Origin: Fistularia commersonii
Lineage: Eukaryota > Chordata > Actinopteri > Syngnathiformes > Fistulariidae
Assembly: GCA_037954325.1 (NCBI GenBank)
Contig: JBBMNZ010000003.1
Location: forward strand, 10,782,465-10,846,464
DNA length: 64,000 bases
Direction: 5' to 3'
Shown: piece after piece, positions 21,670 through 36,500 of the stretch
Layout: each line of letters starts with the position of its first letter
Position numbering within the stretch: the first letter of the stretch is position 1
Position numbers and translations under genes: made by a program
Notes under the pieces: model-generated
Databases searched by the model: none
The model's input: the letters and a program-made list of their open reading frames with translations, nothing else
What the model was told of the DNA's origin: nothing

Positions 21670-23680
21670 GTACAGTTTCATTAAATAATACAGGACAAAT
21701 GAGAAGATGGGTGACATGGTGGCTAAGGGGTTAGACAGCCAGAAGGTCTTTGGTTGGATTCCCACAGGAGGCCTTTCTGTATGGTGTCTCCATGTTCTTC
21801 ACTTGTCTGTGTGGGGTTCCTCAGGGTTCTTTGGGTTCCTCCCATAGTCCAGGAGGTTCTTTAGAGACCCTACTTTGTCCAGACGTGTGAATGAGAGGAT
21901 GAATGGTCGAAAGGTCTCTGTATGTGTGGACCCTGTGATTGACAGGTGGTTAAAGCCCGCTCCCTCACCCAGGTGTGTTTGTTGACTCCCTTCCAGGCAA
22001 ACTTTGTTTTCATCTTAACTTTTCATAAATATTGTGCTCAGACAGTGGAGGGAAGGTGGTGGACAGCAGCTATGGAGCAGAGATGGCGGGGACGGCCAGT
22101 CAGTCAGGTAGGACTCAGAAAAGAGTTTTGAACATGTGTGTTTGTGTATGCGTGCATTTATGTGTTGCATCTGCACCGATGGTCTTGTTTCTCTCCAAAC
22201 ATGTGGTCACATTTCACACTCTTCCCTGGCAACAGTTGTAGCTCCAAGCCCGCACACGGAAACGCAGATGTTCTCCGGGAGCCAGGACATGTGCACGGAG
22301 CTGAAGTCCATGAAGAAGGGGAAGGTCTTCCAGTGCCACGTGTGCAACAAGTGCTTCAACCGCCAGCTTCACCTTAGCAAACACATGAACACCCACCGGG
22401 AGCCCATGTCCTGTGAGCAGTGTCCCAGGAAGTTCAGGAGCACCGCTACATATGAACGCCACTTGCTACGCCACGAGGAGAGAAAGTACGCCAACTTTGA
22501 CTGCTCCCTGTGTGGGAAGACCTTCAAAAGCAAAATGTTGCTGAAGACCCATCAGGTGGTGCACAACAACACTCGTCCCTTCATCTGCTCCACCTGCGGG
22601 AAGGCGTTCAAAACTAAGCCGTGCCTGCAGGCCCACCAGGTGGTGCACAGCCTGGAGAAGCCGCACAAATGTGGTGAGTGTGGGGAGAGCTTCCGCTACG
22701 CATTTGCCCTGCGTTGCCACAGGAGTGTCCACACTGGCGAGTATCCTTTCAAATGCGGCGTCTGCGGCAAGGCCTTTACCAAGAGGAGGTCACTGAGGAC
22801 GCACGAGGCGGTGCACAGCGGGAAAACCTTCACGTGTGAGGTGTGCGGAGCAGGCTTCACCCTGCAGCAGAACCTGAAGCGCCACATCCGTATCCACACA
22901 GGCGAGCGGCCGTTCAAATGCGAGATTTGCGGGATGAGCTTTGTGCAAGACAAGCTGAAGGCCCACATGGTTCTCCACGGCGCCTCCAAGCCCTTCATGT
23001 GCGACCTCTGCGGGAAGACCTTCCTCTACAACTGCCAACTGCTGAAGCACCAGAAGATGGCCCACGATGGGCCGGACACTGCCTCGCCGGGGGAAAGACC
23101 GGTTGGCAGGAGGCGGGCTCGGGCATGCAGGAATCGGCGTGTCATCTACTGCAGGGACAGAACCACGGTGGAGGTGACGGCCTTCAGCTGCGGCACTTGC
23201 CAGAAGGGCTTCGACTCGGCCACCTCACTTAAGAAGCATGAGCAGGTGCATTCAGGTCGCCTGCCGTACAACTGTGACACCTGCGGCAAGTCCTTCCTCT
23301 ACAAGGCTACGTTCGACTACCATCAGCGCACCCACTCCGGCGAGAGGCCCTTCAGCTGCGACCTGTGTGGCAAGACTTTCATCATCCTCCACGCCCTCAA
23401 GGCCCACAAGTTGCAGCACACCGGTGAGAAGCCGCACAAGTGCGAGCAGTGCGGCCGGGCCTTCAGGATCTACACCAACTACCGACGCCACCTGAGGATC
23501 CACACGGGGGAGAAGCCGTACGAGTGCGAGGTGTGCGGTGTGAAGTTCAGGCAGCTTGGACATGTTAAGTTCCACATGCAGGTCCACACCGGAGAAAAGC
23601 CCTACGCCTGCAGCAGCTGTGGTCTGGGCTTCTCAGACTCCAGGCTGCTCAAGAGACATAGCTGCACAGAGAAGTATTAA
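20323..23680 (+). CDS. C2H2 zinc-finger protein, cluster gene 2 (4 coding exons, 659 aa)
   Basis: Tandem paralogue of gene 1. Exons: 20323-20451, 21330-21669, 22042-22107, 22236-23680; the frame is kept and the total is 660 codons including TAA. Helix A is in exon 1 (ETRSILEIVIRAAVDIF). Helix B and the coiled coil are in exon 2 (VVEALAREAARKINAIF, then NENSSLKVRVGRLESELR). Exon 3 is a 22-codon Gly/Ser-rich spacer. Exon 4 encodes 14 C2H2 fingers plus a degenerate fifteenth (KRHSC). Finger 9 (KPFMCDLCGKTFL, H-x4-H) and the basic linker after it match finger 11 of gene 1, which supports common descent. Finger 8 is one residue short between Cys and His. The function is inferred as sequence-specific DNA binding; no known orthologue name can be given. 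Confidence 0.9.
21705..21965 (+). repeat. dispersed repeat (family A) in a gene 2 intron
   Basis: It has TGGTTGGATTCCCACAGG, GGTTCCTCCCATAGTCCA and GTGTGAATGAGAGGATGAATG in the same order as the copies at 2,215 and 28,860. Confidence 0.65.
22236..23680 (+). CDS. gene 2 zinc-finger exon (14 C2H2 fingers plus one degenerate)
   Basis: This single exon starts after CCCTGGCAACAG and holds the whole finger array. Fingers 6-8 and 11-14 use TGE/SGE-type linkers; the first three have long atypical spacers, as in gene 1. Between fingers 9 and 10 is a basic linker rich in Arg (RRRARACRNRR). Stop TAA at 23,678-23,680. Confidence 0.93.
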
Positions 23681-23757
23681 AAACACGTCCAAACACCGGC
23701 AGTGGAAGTTTAAATGATACGAAGTCCTGTCTGTGTAACAGGAGCCCAAAGGGAGTA

Positions 23758-23763
23758 AATAAA
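23758..23763 (+). promoter_or_regulatory. polyadenylation signal AATAAA of zinc-finger gene 2
   Basis: An exact AATAAA lies 78 bp after the stop codon of gene 2. A LINE-like tail (GGAGCAATAAAGTATTTCTG) follows near 23,875 and offers a second AATAAA. Confidence 0.55.
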
Positions 23764-24020
23764 CCACAAAACGTCCTGCCATTTTCCTTTTTATTCTACC
23801 CTACACCTATCATCTGCAGCTTCCAGCTACTTAAACAGACACAGAAGACATTTATACAATTTACACAATTTCCCCTGGAGCAATAAAGTATTTCTGATCG
23901 TGATTTATGCTCATTTTCGTCCACAATTCCTTCCTCCCTTTAACTTACTCTTCTCCTTTTCATTTTTAATTGCCTGTATGTTTTTTTCTCCTGCAGAGAA
24001 TCTTTGCAGCTCTGTCCACA

Positions 24021-24210
24021 CGGTGCTTTTATTTTGAAAGACCCCCCGGTTATCTGGTTTGATATCCGGTTTGTGGTGGTGGGCGGTGCTAGCTTACCTT
24101 TTCTTTTTTTCCCCCCTCAAAACAATCCTGGAGAGCCAAACACTCCGTGAGCCGATAGTTGGGAGGGAGGACTGAGTCGCGGTCGTAGACGCCTCTCTGG
24201 GTCCTTCGGG
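24021..24210 (+). promoter_or_regulatory. probable promoter / 5' UTR of zinc-finger gene 3
   Basis: It begins with the 21-bp element (24,021-24,041) identical to that upstream of gene 2. It is followed by T-rich then CpG-containing sequence up to the ATG at 24,211. Confidence 0.5.
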
Positions 24211-28459
<4,249 letters not shown>

Positions 28460-28510
28460 CGCCTGCAGGCTGATGGGACGACAGAGCTCTGAGGACATGC
28501 CAGGAAACAG

Positions 28511-28580
28511 AGTGTGTGTGTGTGTGTGTGTGTGTGAGTGTGCGTGTGTGTGCGTGTGCGCGTGTGTGTGTGTGTGTGTG
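28511..28580 (+). repeat. (TG)n microsatellite in the gene 3 3' UTR
   Basis: TG repeat with TGAG and TGCG interruptions, about 50 bp after the stop codon. Confidence 0.92.
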
Positions 28581-28783
28581 GTTGACAGATACATCAATCA
28601 CTGAGTGTATATTTTTTTTTATAACTTATTTTTCATTACGGCTACAATAATTTGTGAGTTCCTAAAGTCCAAACTTTTGTATGAGAATCCGAACCCCGGG
28701 TCTGCATCCGAGTCAGGAGGTCCTGCGGATCCTCATCTCGGGGCTTCTGGCAGAAAACTGTGCTGCTGGATTTTTCTTTTTTC

Positions 28784-28789
28784 AATAAA
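28784..28789 (+). promoter_or_regulatory. polyadenylation signal AATAAA of zinc-finger gene 3
   Basis: Exact AATAAA after a T-rich run, 325 bp downstream of the gene 3 stop codon. Confidence 0.65.
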
Positions 28790-28859
28790 GACTCAAACAT
28801 AACTCAATTTCCCAGCAAGTTCTGTTCAAGTGAACCATGTTTGAGCAGCTGGTTCCAGG

Positions 28860-29180
28860 GAAGTTTTTCTTCATAGACAGAAGATCCCTGGTTGGATTCC
28901 CACAGGGACCTTTTCCTGAGTCTCCGTGTTGGCCACGGTCTGCATGGGGTACTTCCGAGTTCCTCCCATTGTCCAAACACATGCAGGAGGTTCAGTGGAG
29001 ACTCTAAGCTGTTCAGATGTGTGAATGAGAGGGTGAATGGTTGTACGTCTCTATATGCAGCCCTGTGATTGGTCCAGAAGTAACCCCACCTTTGACAGCT
29101 GTGATAGACACTTGCTCCCTCACCTGCAACCCTGAGTGGAAGATGAGCAGTAGAGATGATGAGTGAATGAATGAATGAAT
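28860..29180 (+). repeat. dispersed repeat (family A), the most complete copy
   Basis: It runs from CCCTGGTTGGATTCCCACAG through GAGACTCTAAGCTGTTCAGA and GTGAATGAGAGGGTGAATGG to a GAAT tail. It serves as the empty-site reference for the hAT insertion at 2,410. Confidence 0.7.
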
Positions 29181-29654
29181 TCATTTCTCTGACTGACTGG
29201 TCACGCCAAAGCTTAGAATAATGATTTTACACCAAAGTGTGCTGGCTGTTTGTCCATTGTACATGTGACTGCCAAAGCACCAGGTCACATGACTGACTCG
29301 TCTCTTTGTAGACGTTAAAAGCATACACACACTCACATACACCCAGTGGATGTGCTCCTCCCAAAACAACTCTCGATTCTGTTTTGTATTGGATTGTCTT
29401 TTTGCACGAGTAAAAGTCTAGCCAATCAGAGTGCAGAATGAGACGGATGCCTCTGCACCATCCTGGTTTTAAAAGAAATACAATCTTCCCGGATGCGAAT
29501 GACAGAAGTTTTACAAACATATTAGACCATTATAAGAAACATTTAGCAGAAGTGTTTGCAGGAATGGTGAAGGTCACACCAGGGATCATGTTTATCCAAT
29601 TTTCAGAGAAGGTACCTGAATGCTTCTCTTTTGGGAAACCCATCTTAAATAATA

Positions 29655-29875
29655 ATAATTCATCCTTTATTAATCCCTCTTGGGGAAATTCGTTCTCAGC
29701 AATTAACCCATCATGGATGAACCATGAGCAGTAGGCTGCCATCCACCAGCTGAGCAGTTAGGGGTTCAGTGTCTTGCTCAACACTTCAACAGACTAGGAG
29801 CCAGGAAGCCAAACCAGGAATGTTCGGTTCCAAAGACAATTGCTCTACCTCCTGCACCACGCCGCCCCTTTCATT
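29655..29875 (-). repeat. SINE-like dispersed repeat (family B)
   Basis: On the - strand it begins GGCGGCGTGGTGCAGGAGGT, followed by AGAGCAATTGTCTTTGG and an internal GTTTGGCTTCCTGGCTCC. The A-box and B-box-like spacing suggests a tRNA-derived head. A second copy on the + strand is at about 59,815-60,020. Confidence 0.6.
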
Positions 29876-29904
29876 AGGGGAAAGCTATTTGATTATCTGT
29901 GGGT

Positions 29905-30020
29905 GTTCTCAGTCATCCAGGCCATGGTGAATTCTTGTCAAAATGTTCATGTCATGGCAATTGGGCTTGAATTTCTTCACTTGAAGATGTTTCAACTCTC
30001 ACCGAGAGGCTTCTTCAGTT
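29905..30020 (+). repeat. partial copy of the hairpin repeat
   Basis: The arm 29,924-29,970 matches either arm of the hairpin at 31,872-32,010, and the segment after it (GAGAGGCTTCTTCAG) matches the hairpin's loop in reverse. Confidence 0.7.
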
Positions 30021-30114
30021 AATGTGATTTATATTGATATTGATGTTTTGACCTCACCTATAGGGGACAGTCTTGGACACCTGGACGCTCCTGGTGATCA
30101 CCAATCGCGATGGA

Positions 30115-30150
30115 CACACACACACAGACACACACACACACACACACACA
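30115..30150 (+). repeat. (CA)n microsatellite
   Basis: About 17 CA units with one GA interruption. Confidence 0.93.
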
Positions 30151-31109
30151 ATTTATCAAATAGAGTTATCCTCAGGTCAGTAATGATCTCGTGTTTGGGT
30201 ACTTGTGAAAGGTGCCTGACAGGGGCCCCTGCTGAGATAAATCCATTAAACTCAGGGGGGGTTAAATGTAAATAAATGATTTCATACTAATCTGTGAGTA
30301 ATCAAAGTAGATCCTCTCAACAGTACACAAGGAGTGCTGTAAATCTTGAAAGCCAGGTCGCTTCCTGTGCTGCCTAGAGCCATCTAACATTCAGGTGGAG
30401 ATACTTGCTGTAGATCGGAGGGATCGGAGGGGTCATTATAGCTACATCACTTTGTGTCCTCGCAGTTCGACCGCAGCTGCTGGATTGATTCCTCTTGACA
30501 TGCTGAGAGGGGCACAACTACACAACTCGCACACAAACAGACGTGTGTTTCCCATCAACAATTAGATGTATTGATGATTCCACATCCACAGCGTTGTTTG
30601 CCCTCTGATGGGTTTATCCACAGCTGAGCAGGCCTGCACGTCGATGATGCAGTGTCCAGAACAGGCCATGCCGTCCCTGGAATTATGGACCGGCTGTTCT
30701 TTTCCACCATCGATTCCGGGGGTTGGAGCGTCAGCGGGGGCCACAGGGGATGGCAGTGGCTCCGCAGCCTTGCCTGCTTCACAGCTGCAACTCTAACCCC
30801 TTGTCCCACGCCGTCCCCAGGTCATCGGGGTCTTAGTTGTACAGAGGCGCCGGAGCAGATGATGAGGCCCTGGATCCGCTCCAACAGGTCCAGATCTGTC
30901 CAGGTAAGACTTGTTTCTTGATTACTTCAAGATGGGAGTATGTGGAGGGGGGGGGGGGGGGTTCTACCTTGTCCTCCTCTGCACTGATTTCACTCACTGC
31001 TGTAGTGAGAGGTTTTACAAAATCTGATGGATTATATAAGTGAGGTTATAATTTTAGCCCGCATCGTTACCTATTGGAATACCTTCAAATATAAATGTAA
31101 TCAATTGCC

Positions 31110-31165
31110 TTTCCAATTGCCCCTCGGGGACAAATAAAGTTTCTCTGATTCTGATTCTGATCGGT
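31110..31165 (+). repeat. LINE 3' tail with CTGATT repeats
   Basis: CCCCTCGGGGACAAATAAAG followed by TTTCTCTGATTCTGATTCTGA is the typical end of a teleost non-LTR retrotransposon copy. Confidence 0.55.
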
Positions 31166-31871
31166 TACCTCAGTTGCTATCGGAATATAAAACGTTACTC
31201 AAAACCTCAGGTACTCCAACACAGTTTTTTGAAATAACCTTCAACGGAATTCTTTGGCAAAGTGCACATTCAGGAGGCAAAACAAAGTCTTTGCTGCCAA
31301 ATGCAGGTGTTTCTCTACAGTGGACGTGGTTGTCCTGCCTCCGCTGTTCCCTGCTGCTTCCTGTCTTCTTCATTCTGTGACTCCGACATACTTAAATCGC
31401 CTGTATTGTGTTTTATAGATGTGCAAACCTGTTTGCTTTCAATTTATAAAGGAAAAGTTATTGCATTCTAAAAAACACATTTCCTTGACTGATGGGGATT
31501 TCGACAATGATAGTAATAATAAGTTATAGAATTTGACTTAATAAAGGCTGATATGTGTCGTTCTGTTGAAATGTAGTGACTAAAAGCCAATTCAATTCAT
31601 CTTGATATTTTTTATTTACCATTAAAACACTGTGAACTCATCACAAAGAGTTTCTTATTTTTCATCTCGACAAATTTTAATGTAACTGAAAATATATATT
31701 TTACTTGATAGGAACAGAGATTTCCAGATAAAATCAGCTTAATGCAGTAACTCCGTTCAAACAAATGTGTATTTTGTTTGGATGAATGTCAATTTGACTT
31801 GACTCTGCATCAGATGGATTTGTACAATAACATTTGTAATATGTCTATGGAGGTTCTCAGTCATTCAGGTC

Positions 31872-32010
31872 ATGGTGAATTCTTGTCGAAATCTTCTTGT
31901 CTTGGCAACTGGGCTTGAAGAAGCCTCTCGGATGAGGGGTGAAACCTCTTTAAGTGAAGAAACTCAAATCCAGTTGCCAAGACAAATAGATTTTGACAGG
32001 AATGCACCAT
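31872..32010. repeat. long inverted repeat (47-bp arms, 45-bp spacer)
   Basis: The left arm 31,872-31,918 and the reverse complement of 31,964-32,010 agree at 40 of 47 positions, sharing TTGTCTTGGCAACTGG. The spacer contains CCTCTCGGATGAGGGGTGAA, itself self-complementary in part. Flanks include AGGTTCTCAGTCATTCAGGT. A partial copy lies at 29,905-30,020. Confidence 0.85.
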
Positions 32011-32519
32011 GTATAATAGTTTTCGTTTAATGTCCCTGGCCTGGTATTGACGCGGTCCGCCTAAAAGAAATCGAAAGTAATCAATGTATAATTCATCAAT
32101 AAAGATAAAATGTTGTTTACCTTCATGTGGCACCGGTCAAATTCTCCACTAGAGGACAGTACGGATTCAGCAGCGAACAGAGCGACAGTCTGAGCCCATT
32201 GTTGATAGAGAAAAAAATCAATAAAACACATTTTAGAGACAAATCATCTTAGAAGAACAGAAGGCAGTTAAATAAACACATATTGAAATTGTGACGAAGA
32301 AATCTTTATATTCCTTGTTTATATAAATAAGTCAAAGGAAGGAAATGTTTATGATGTTTACTGCTTGTTTAGTGTTTATCACACATCCAAAACCAAAAAC
32401 ACTAGGGGACAAAAGATGAATTTATTAATAATCGTATGTTCAGAGGTTCATATCTATTGGTAGAACACCACAGCATGTATTGTTATTATTAATGTATTGT
32501 TTTCAGTCTAGAACTGGAA

Positions 32520-33544
32520 CGTACGATACGCCTTGAACTCCTCTCTGTCGTCTATCTCGTCGGTCCGACTTTCCAACGGCGTACCTGAAAGCGGCACGGC
32601 CGGTGGAGGAGAGTCGCGTGTGAGTGCGCTTGCGCAGAAGATACGCCGCAGCCCAGCCTTTTTTTCCATCCCCTAGCGAGTTGACGTGACGTCCGCCCGC
32701 CTCTTCTCCCCTTGTCACTCCGCTCGTGTGCCGGCGGCGGCGGATCTCCGGTTCTTCCTCGTCCGAAGGCGAGTGCTATGTTCCCGTCGCGGAGGAGACG
32801 TTCGCTCGACGCCGGCGACTTCCCGGTCACCGTCGCCACAGCAGCCCCGACCGAACCGAACGCGAGGAGCTAGGGGCGGACCGGTCCGAGAGGAAGCAGC
32901 CCGGGGAGGAGGGAGGCGGGGGAGGGGTGACTGGTCGAGGGGCTCCACATCCGCCGCTTTCATCAATACAACTCACGGAGGCCCGTGTCGGGATATTTTC
33001 TCCGTGAAAGCTAGATTGGTGTTTCCTTAACTGTTTTCTGAAACATCACCCATCCGTTCGCTTTGTGTTAACCACCCTTTTTATTGTGTAACCCCCCTTA
33101 TTGAATCTCCGTCTTTTAGTTGTTGTGCTAACGGTCCGCCGGTATGGTAGCTAGCACCCGGAGGATCTGGAGAAAGTAGTTCCCCCCGCCCGGTGGGTGG
33201 GGGAGGCCGGGCTGCACTCTAAATGTTTTGTTCGTTGTTTCGGGGAAGCTTGGGTCGGGATAACGCCGGGGAAAATGTCCTGAGTTGGACGTAGCAAGCT
33301 GGCTTTATTTATTTATTTTTTTTAGTTTTAGTTTTTTTTTGTGTGTTAGTTGCAACGCTGAATCACTGTCTCGGCTAGCCCTGCTGCCTTCAGGGTCTCC
33401 CGACAATGAGGATTGTATGAGCAGAGACCCCCCCCCACCTCCATTAGACCCCCAAGGGTTTTCCAGCTCAATTCGTTCACCAACCGGCGGCCGAGTCGTT
33501 TGATTCCCCTCCCCTGACCGACCCAAACACTTTCGGAGACGGAC
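32520..33544 (+). promoter_or_regulatory. mark4: CpG-rich promoter and 5' UTR region of mark4
   Basis: A clear change from A/T-rich DNA to GC-rich sequence with many CpG dinucleotides (CGGCGGCGG, GCGGAGGAG, CCGGTCCGAG), running into the first coding exon. No TATA box stands out, which fits a broadly expressed gene. Upstream ATGs start short frames that I regard as non-coding. T-rich tracts at 33,303-33,340 may lie in the 5' UTR or a 5' intron; the start site is not resolved. Confidence 0.7.
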
Positions 33545-33592
33545 ATGTCTTTACGCACGGCGCTGCCTGGGAACGAGCGGAAGCCGGACCAT
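33545..33592 (+). CDS. mark4: mark4 first coding exon (16 codons)
   Basis: It encodes MSLRTALPGNERKPDH and ends in phase 0 at GTAAGT. The start resembles the MARK4 N-terminus (MSSRTVL-PGN-type), and it is the last ATG in the CpG-rich region, so the start is well supported. It is followed by a 14.2-kb intron. Confidence 0.85.
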
Positions 33593-36500
33593 GTAAGTAG
33601 AATCCCCCATCTCATCTTTATGGTTAAAAATCAAGAGCTGTCACCCCCGAGGGTCATATGCAAATGTAATTAAGACGTGAAGGGTGGCTTGTCGAGTCAT
33701 GTGGCATCCCATAATCCCGATTTTAATCCAGGGGTTGCTATGGAGGAGGGTGGTAGAACCTCAGAGGAGGACCACTTGTTTGTTTGCTGCCAGCAGATCA
33801 ATAATTAATACATATGATGAAGGAGCAGCCCGTCTTTGCTGTGGCCGTCCATCACCCCTCCCCATCAACCTCCAGCTCTTCATCTTCCCTGCCCCCCCAT
33901 CCACCTCTAATGAAGAGGCGAGCCAAATGTGCTGTGTCAGGCTAGCCGGGTTCATCCTGCCGATGTTTCCCTCCTGCTAGCAGTTGTTTTGCAGTCCAGT
34001 GTCCTCCTGGAGCACTTTGCGGACCATGCTTTTGTTGGTTTCTTCCATGTTTCCAGTTGTCTGTGACATCCACAGATGTGAAAATGATCACATTAATTAA
34101 CTGTCTTGTCAAAACATCCAGACGTCAGATGGCACAGTTGAGAGGATGCCCTAACTGAGTCAATTGTTTTTTTTTTTTGCTTGTTATATTTTACCTTATA
34201 TTATCATGTGATCGACCAATGCCTTAAGTAAGCTGGTGTAACTGATTAATCACCTTCTGGGTGCCAATTGAAATACTCGTATTTTATTCAAACGAGCAAA
34301 GTCAAAGTCAGCTTATTGTCAATTGCGCAGCATGTACTGGACATACAGAGGAATCAAGAAGACATTTCTCACAATCTCACTGTGACATGAAATTAACAAT
34401 ATTATAATAATTGAGTGAGAATTAGCAGTAAAGTGCACTGTTACATTAAACAGTAAACATTAATCTATGAGCTACGAAGTATTAAGTGCACACAGATATA
34501 GTGATGGGCAGGGATGTAAGTTTGATTGGCAGGTGTGAATGTGTTCGAGGCAAAAAATGTTTCATATATGACCCCCCTCCGTCAGTCTCCGTGTACTCTG
34601 GGCTCACTGCAGATTGTTACAGATAGGTGTTTATTGCCTGGCACCCTCGCCACAAGCCAGGAAGACTTTTAGAGGCCCCTGGCGGTAATCTTTATATTAA
34701 GAACCCTTTTCCCGCTTGGACTGCGGATTTATGGCCACACCCAAAACTCTAACATCCAGGCCTGTTTTGGACTCATCCACTCATTTTAACTGTGTTCCCA
34801 GACGTCCCCTTCCTGACTATAATCTGGACAGGAAGATGGCCGAGATCCTCCGCAGGACGCTCCTGTCCTTTCAGGGACCATAACCCCATTACATTCTGTG
34901 TCTGACTCCGAGGCCTGTTGGCAGTAGAACAAGACGGGAAGGCCTTGAGTGAGGGGACAACCGTGGTTGATCATCTACTAGTATATTTCTCTTGGTCGGG
35001 TCTGATTTCTAAGTTTAGGTACGTAGCAGTCGACTTGGGATTTTGCTGTCAGTCTGCACACCTGTGGCTCAATTCTGTGAATCTCAGAAACTTCTCCAGT
35101 ATTTATTGATTAACGTTTAAAGCCCGGAATGGCCATTTTTGCAGGGGTAAACAGCTGGATTCACACATTGATGACATATAGAGTCAATATTTTGCTGATA
35201 TGAGCACAATCTTGTGCTTCCATATTTTCTGTCACAAAATATACCCTGGTTGGGAACTGTCCTTGTAAGATGCCTGGATCTGGTCAGCTGATTCCTTGTC
35301 GATGAGGAGACATCTGCGGTCTGAGACTTAGCCCTGCCTCCTGAGGATACTCCTTCCACCAGTCTGGATCCATGATCTTGGTCTTTGGGCCGATGGCCTG
35401 ATCTTGTGACTGCAGGTGAGAGAGGAGAACATAGATGGTTTTGTTTGATAAGAGCGTGTCTGCTTTGAGCCTCGGCTGCTTCTTCACTACAGCGACTCCA
35501 TGCTGCCCCTGTGTGACCGGTCTCGGTGCCCCCCCCCCCGTGGAAGTCACGCGCCACTCATGATCATATCCTGATTTTCTTCACCTGGGGCAGCAGTCCA
35601 CTCTGAACCAGACCAGATAAACTGTGCTGAATTATTCCGACAGTCTGAAGAGATCGTACGACGTTGAGACAGAGGGTTGGACTCTTTCTGAACATACTAT
35701 TCCCATCCGTGCAGTACCATTGAGTATCTGAGGACTCCTTAACAAGCCCCTGGTGGCTCCTTGTTTAATGCAGACATGGTGTGAAGTCATTTTCTGTGAA
35801 AATCAGCAGCAGACCTGTTATTTTACATTCCTGATAATGTATGTTTGACTGTGGCCAGTGTGACTGACACAACCCTCCTGTCAGAGTGCCTGATCGTCGG
35901 GATGGAACTGGAGCGACACTTAGAGGAAGCAAACATGGAAACGCTTGTTCTGTCTTGTAGCTTTTTTTCCTCCCGCTGTCACGTCCTGCCTCGGTGTGCT
36001 GCATCGCAAACACACCTTCCGTCAGAGGAGGAGTGTTTTCCAACAGGAGGCCGAGGAATCAATGATCTCATTGTGCGTTTGAGAGCAGGGCGATCGCGGC
36101 TCGGCTCAGTCACCAGCCACGCCAGCTAGCAGGGCAGCAGCCTCACCATGGCAACAGCAGGGGTCCTCTCTACTACATGCCACCACCTCATTCGTCCTCA
36201 CACCCCAGTCTTGATTTGGACTTGACTTGCACTTTACTAGAACACCCGAGTGTGTGTGTGTGTGTGTGCGTGTGTGCGTGCGTGTGTGTGTGCGTGCGTG
36301 CGTGCGTGTGTGGTACATGCATACATAGGAGAATTTTTTTGTATTTCTGTATTGGCCTTCATTGTACTATTATATTAACTTATATTATTGTATTATACTT
36401 CTAGTAGCACTGCATCAGAGTAAAATGATGGAAATAACCAAATTAGGGAAAAGCAGTTGTCTTTATTTTTTGCACGACAGTCTTATGTTTCCTTGAGGTG

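Larger units (their letters stand above)
30151..32500. other. intergenic region between zinc-finger gene 3 and mark4
   Basis: No supported gene. A GC-richer island at 30,460-30,905 has exon-like borders (CCGTCCCCAG at 30,811-30,820; CAG/GTAAGA at 30,903) and an open frame, but the protein is not recognised. There is a G run at 30,948-30,960, a LINE-like 3' tail at about 31,110-31,165 ending in CTGATT repeats, and the hairpin repeat at 31,872-32,010. The rest is A/T-rich. Confidence 0.55.

Noticed and set aside
31919..31963. Hammerhead ribozyme in the hairpin spacer (GGATGAG...GAAAC)
   Set aside because: The words recall the hammerhead core, but the first core base set is wrong and the stem II space between them is too short; no cleavage-site helix is seen.
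32686..33030. Open frames of 60-114 codons in the mark4 CpG-rich region
   Set aside because: GC-rich composition alone lengthens frames here. None matches a known protein or joins the kinase exons.
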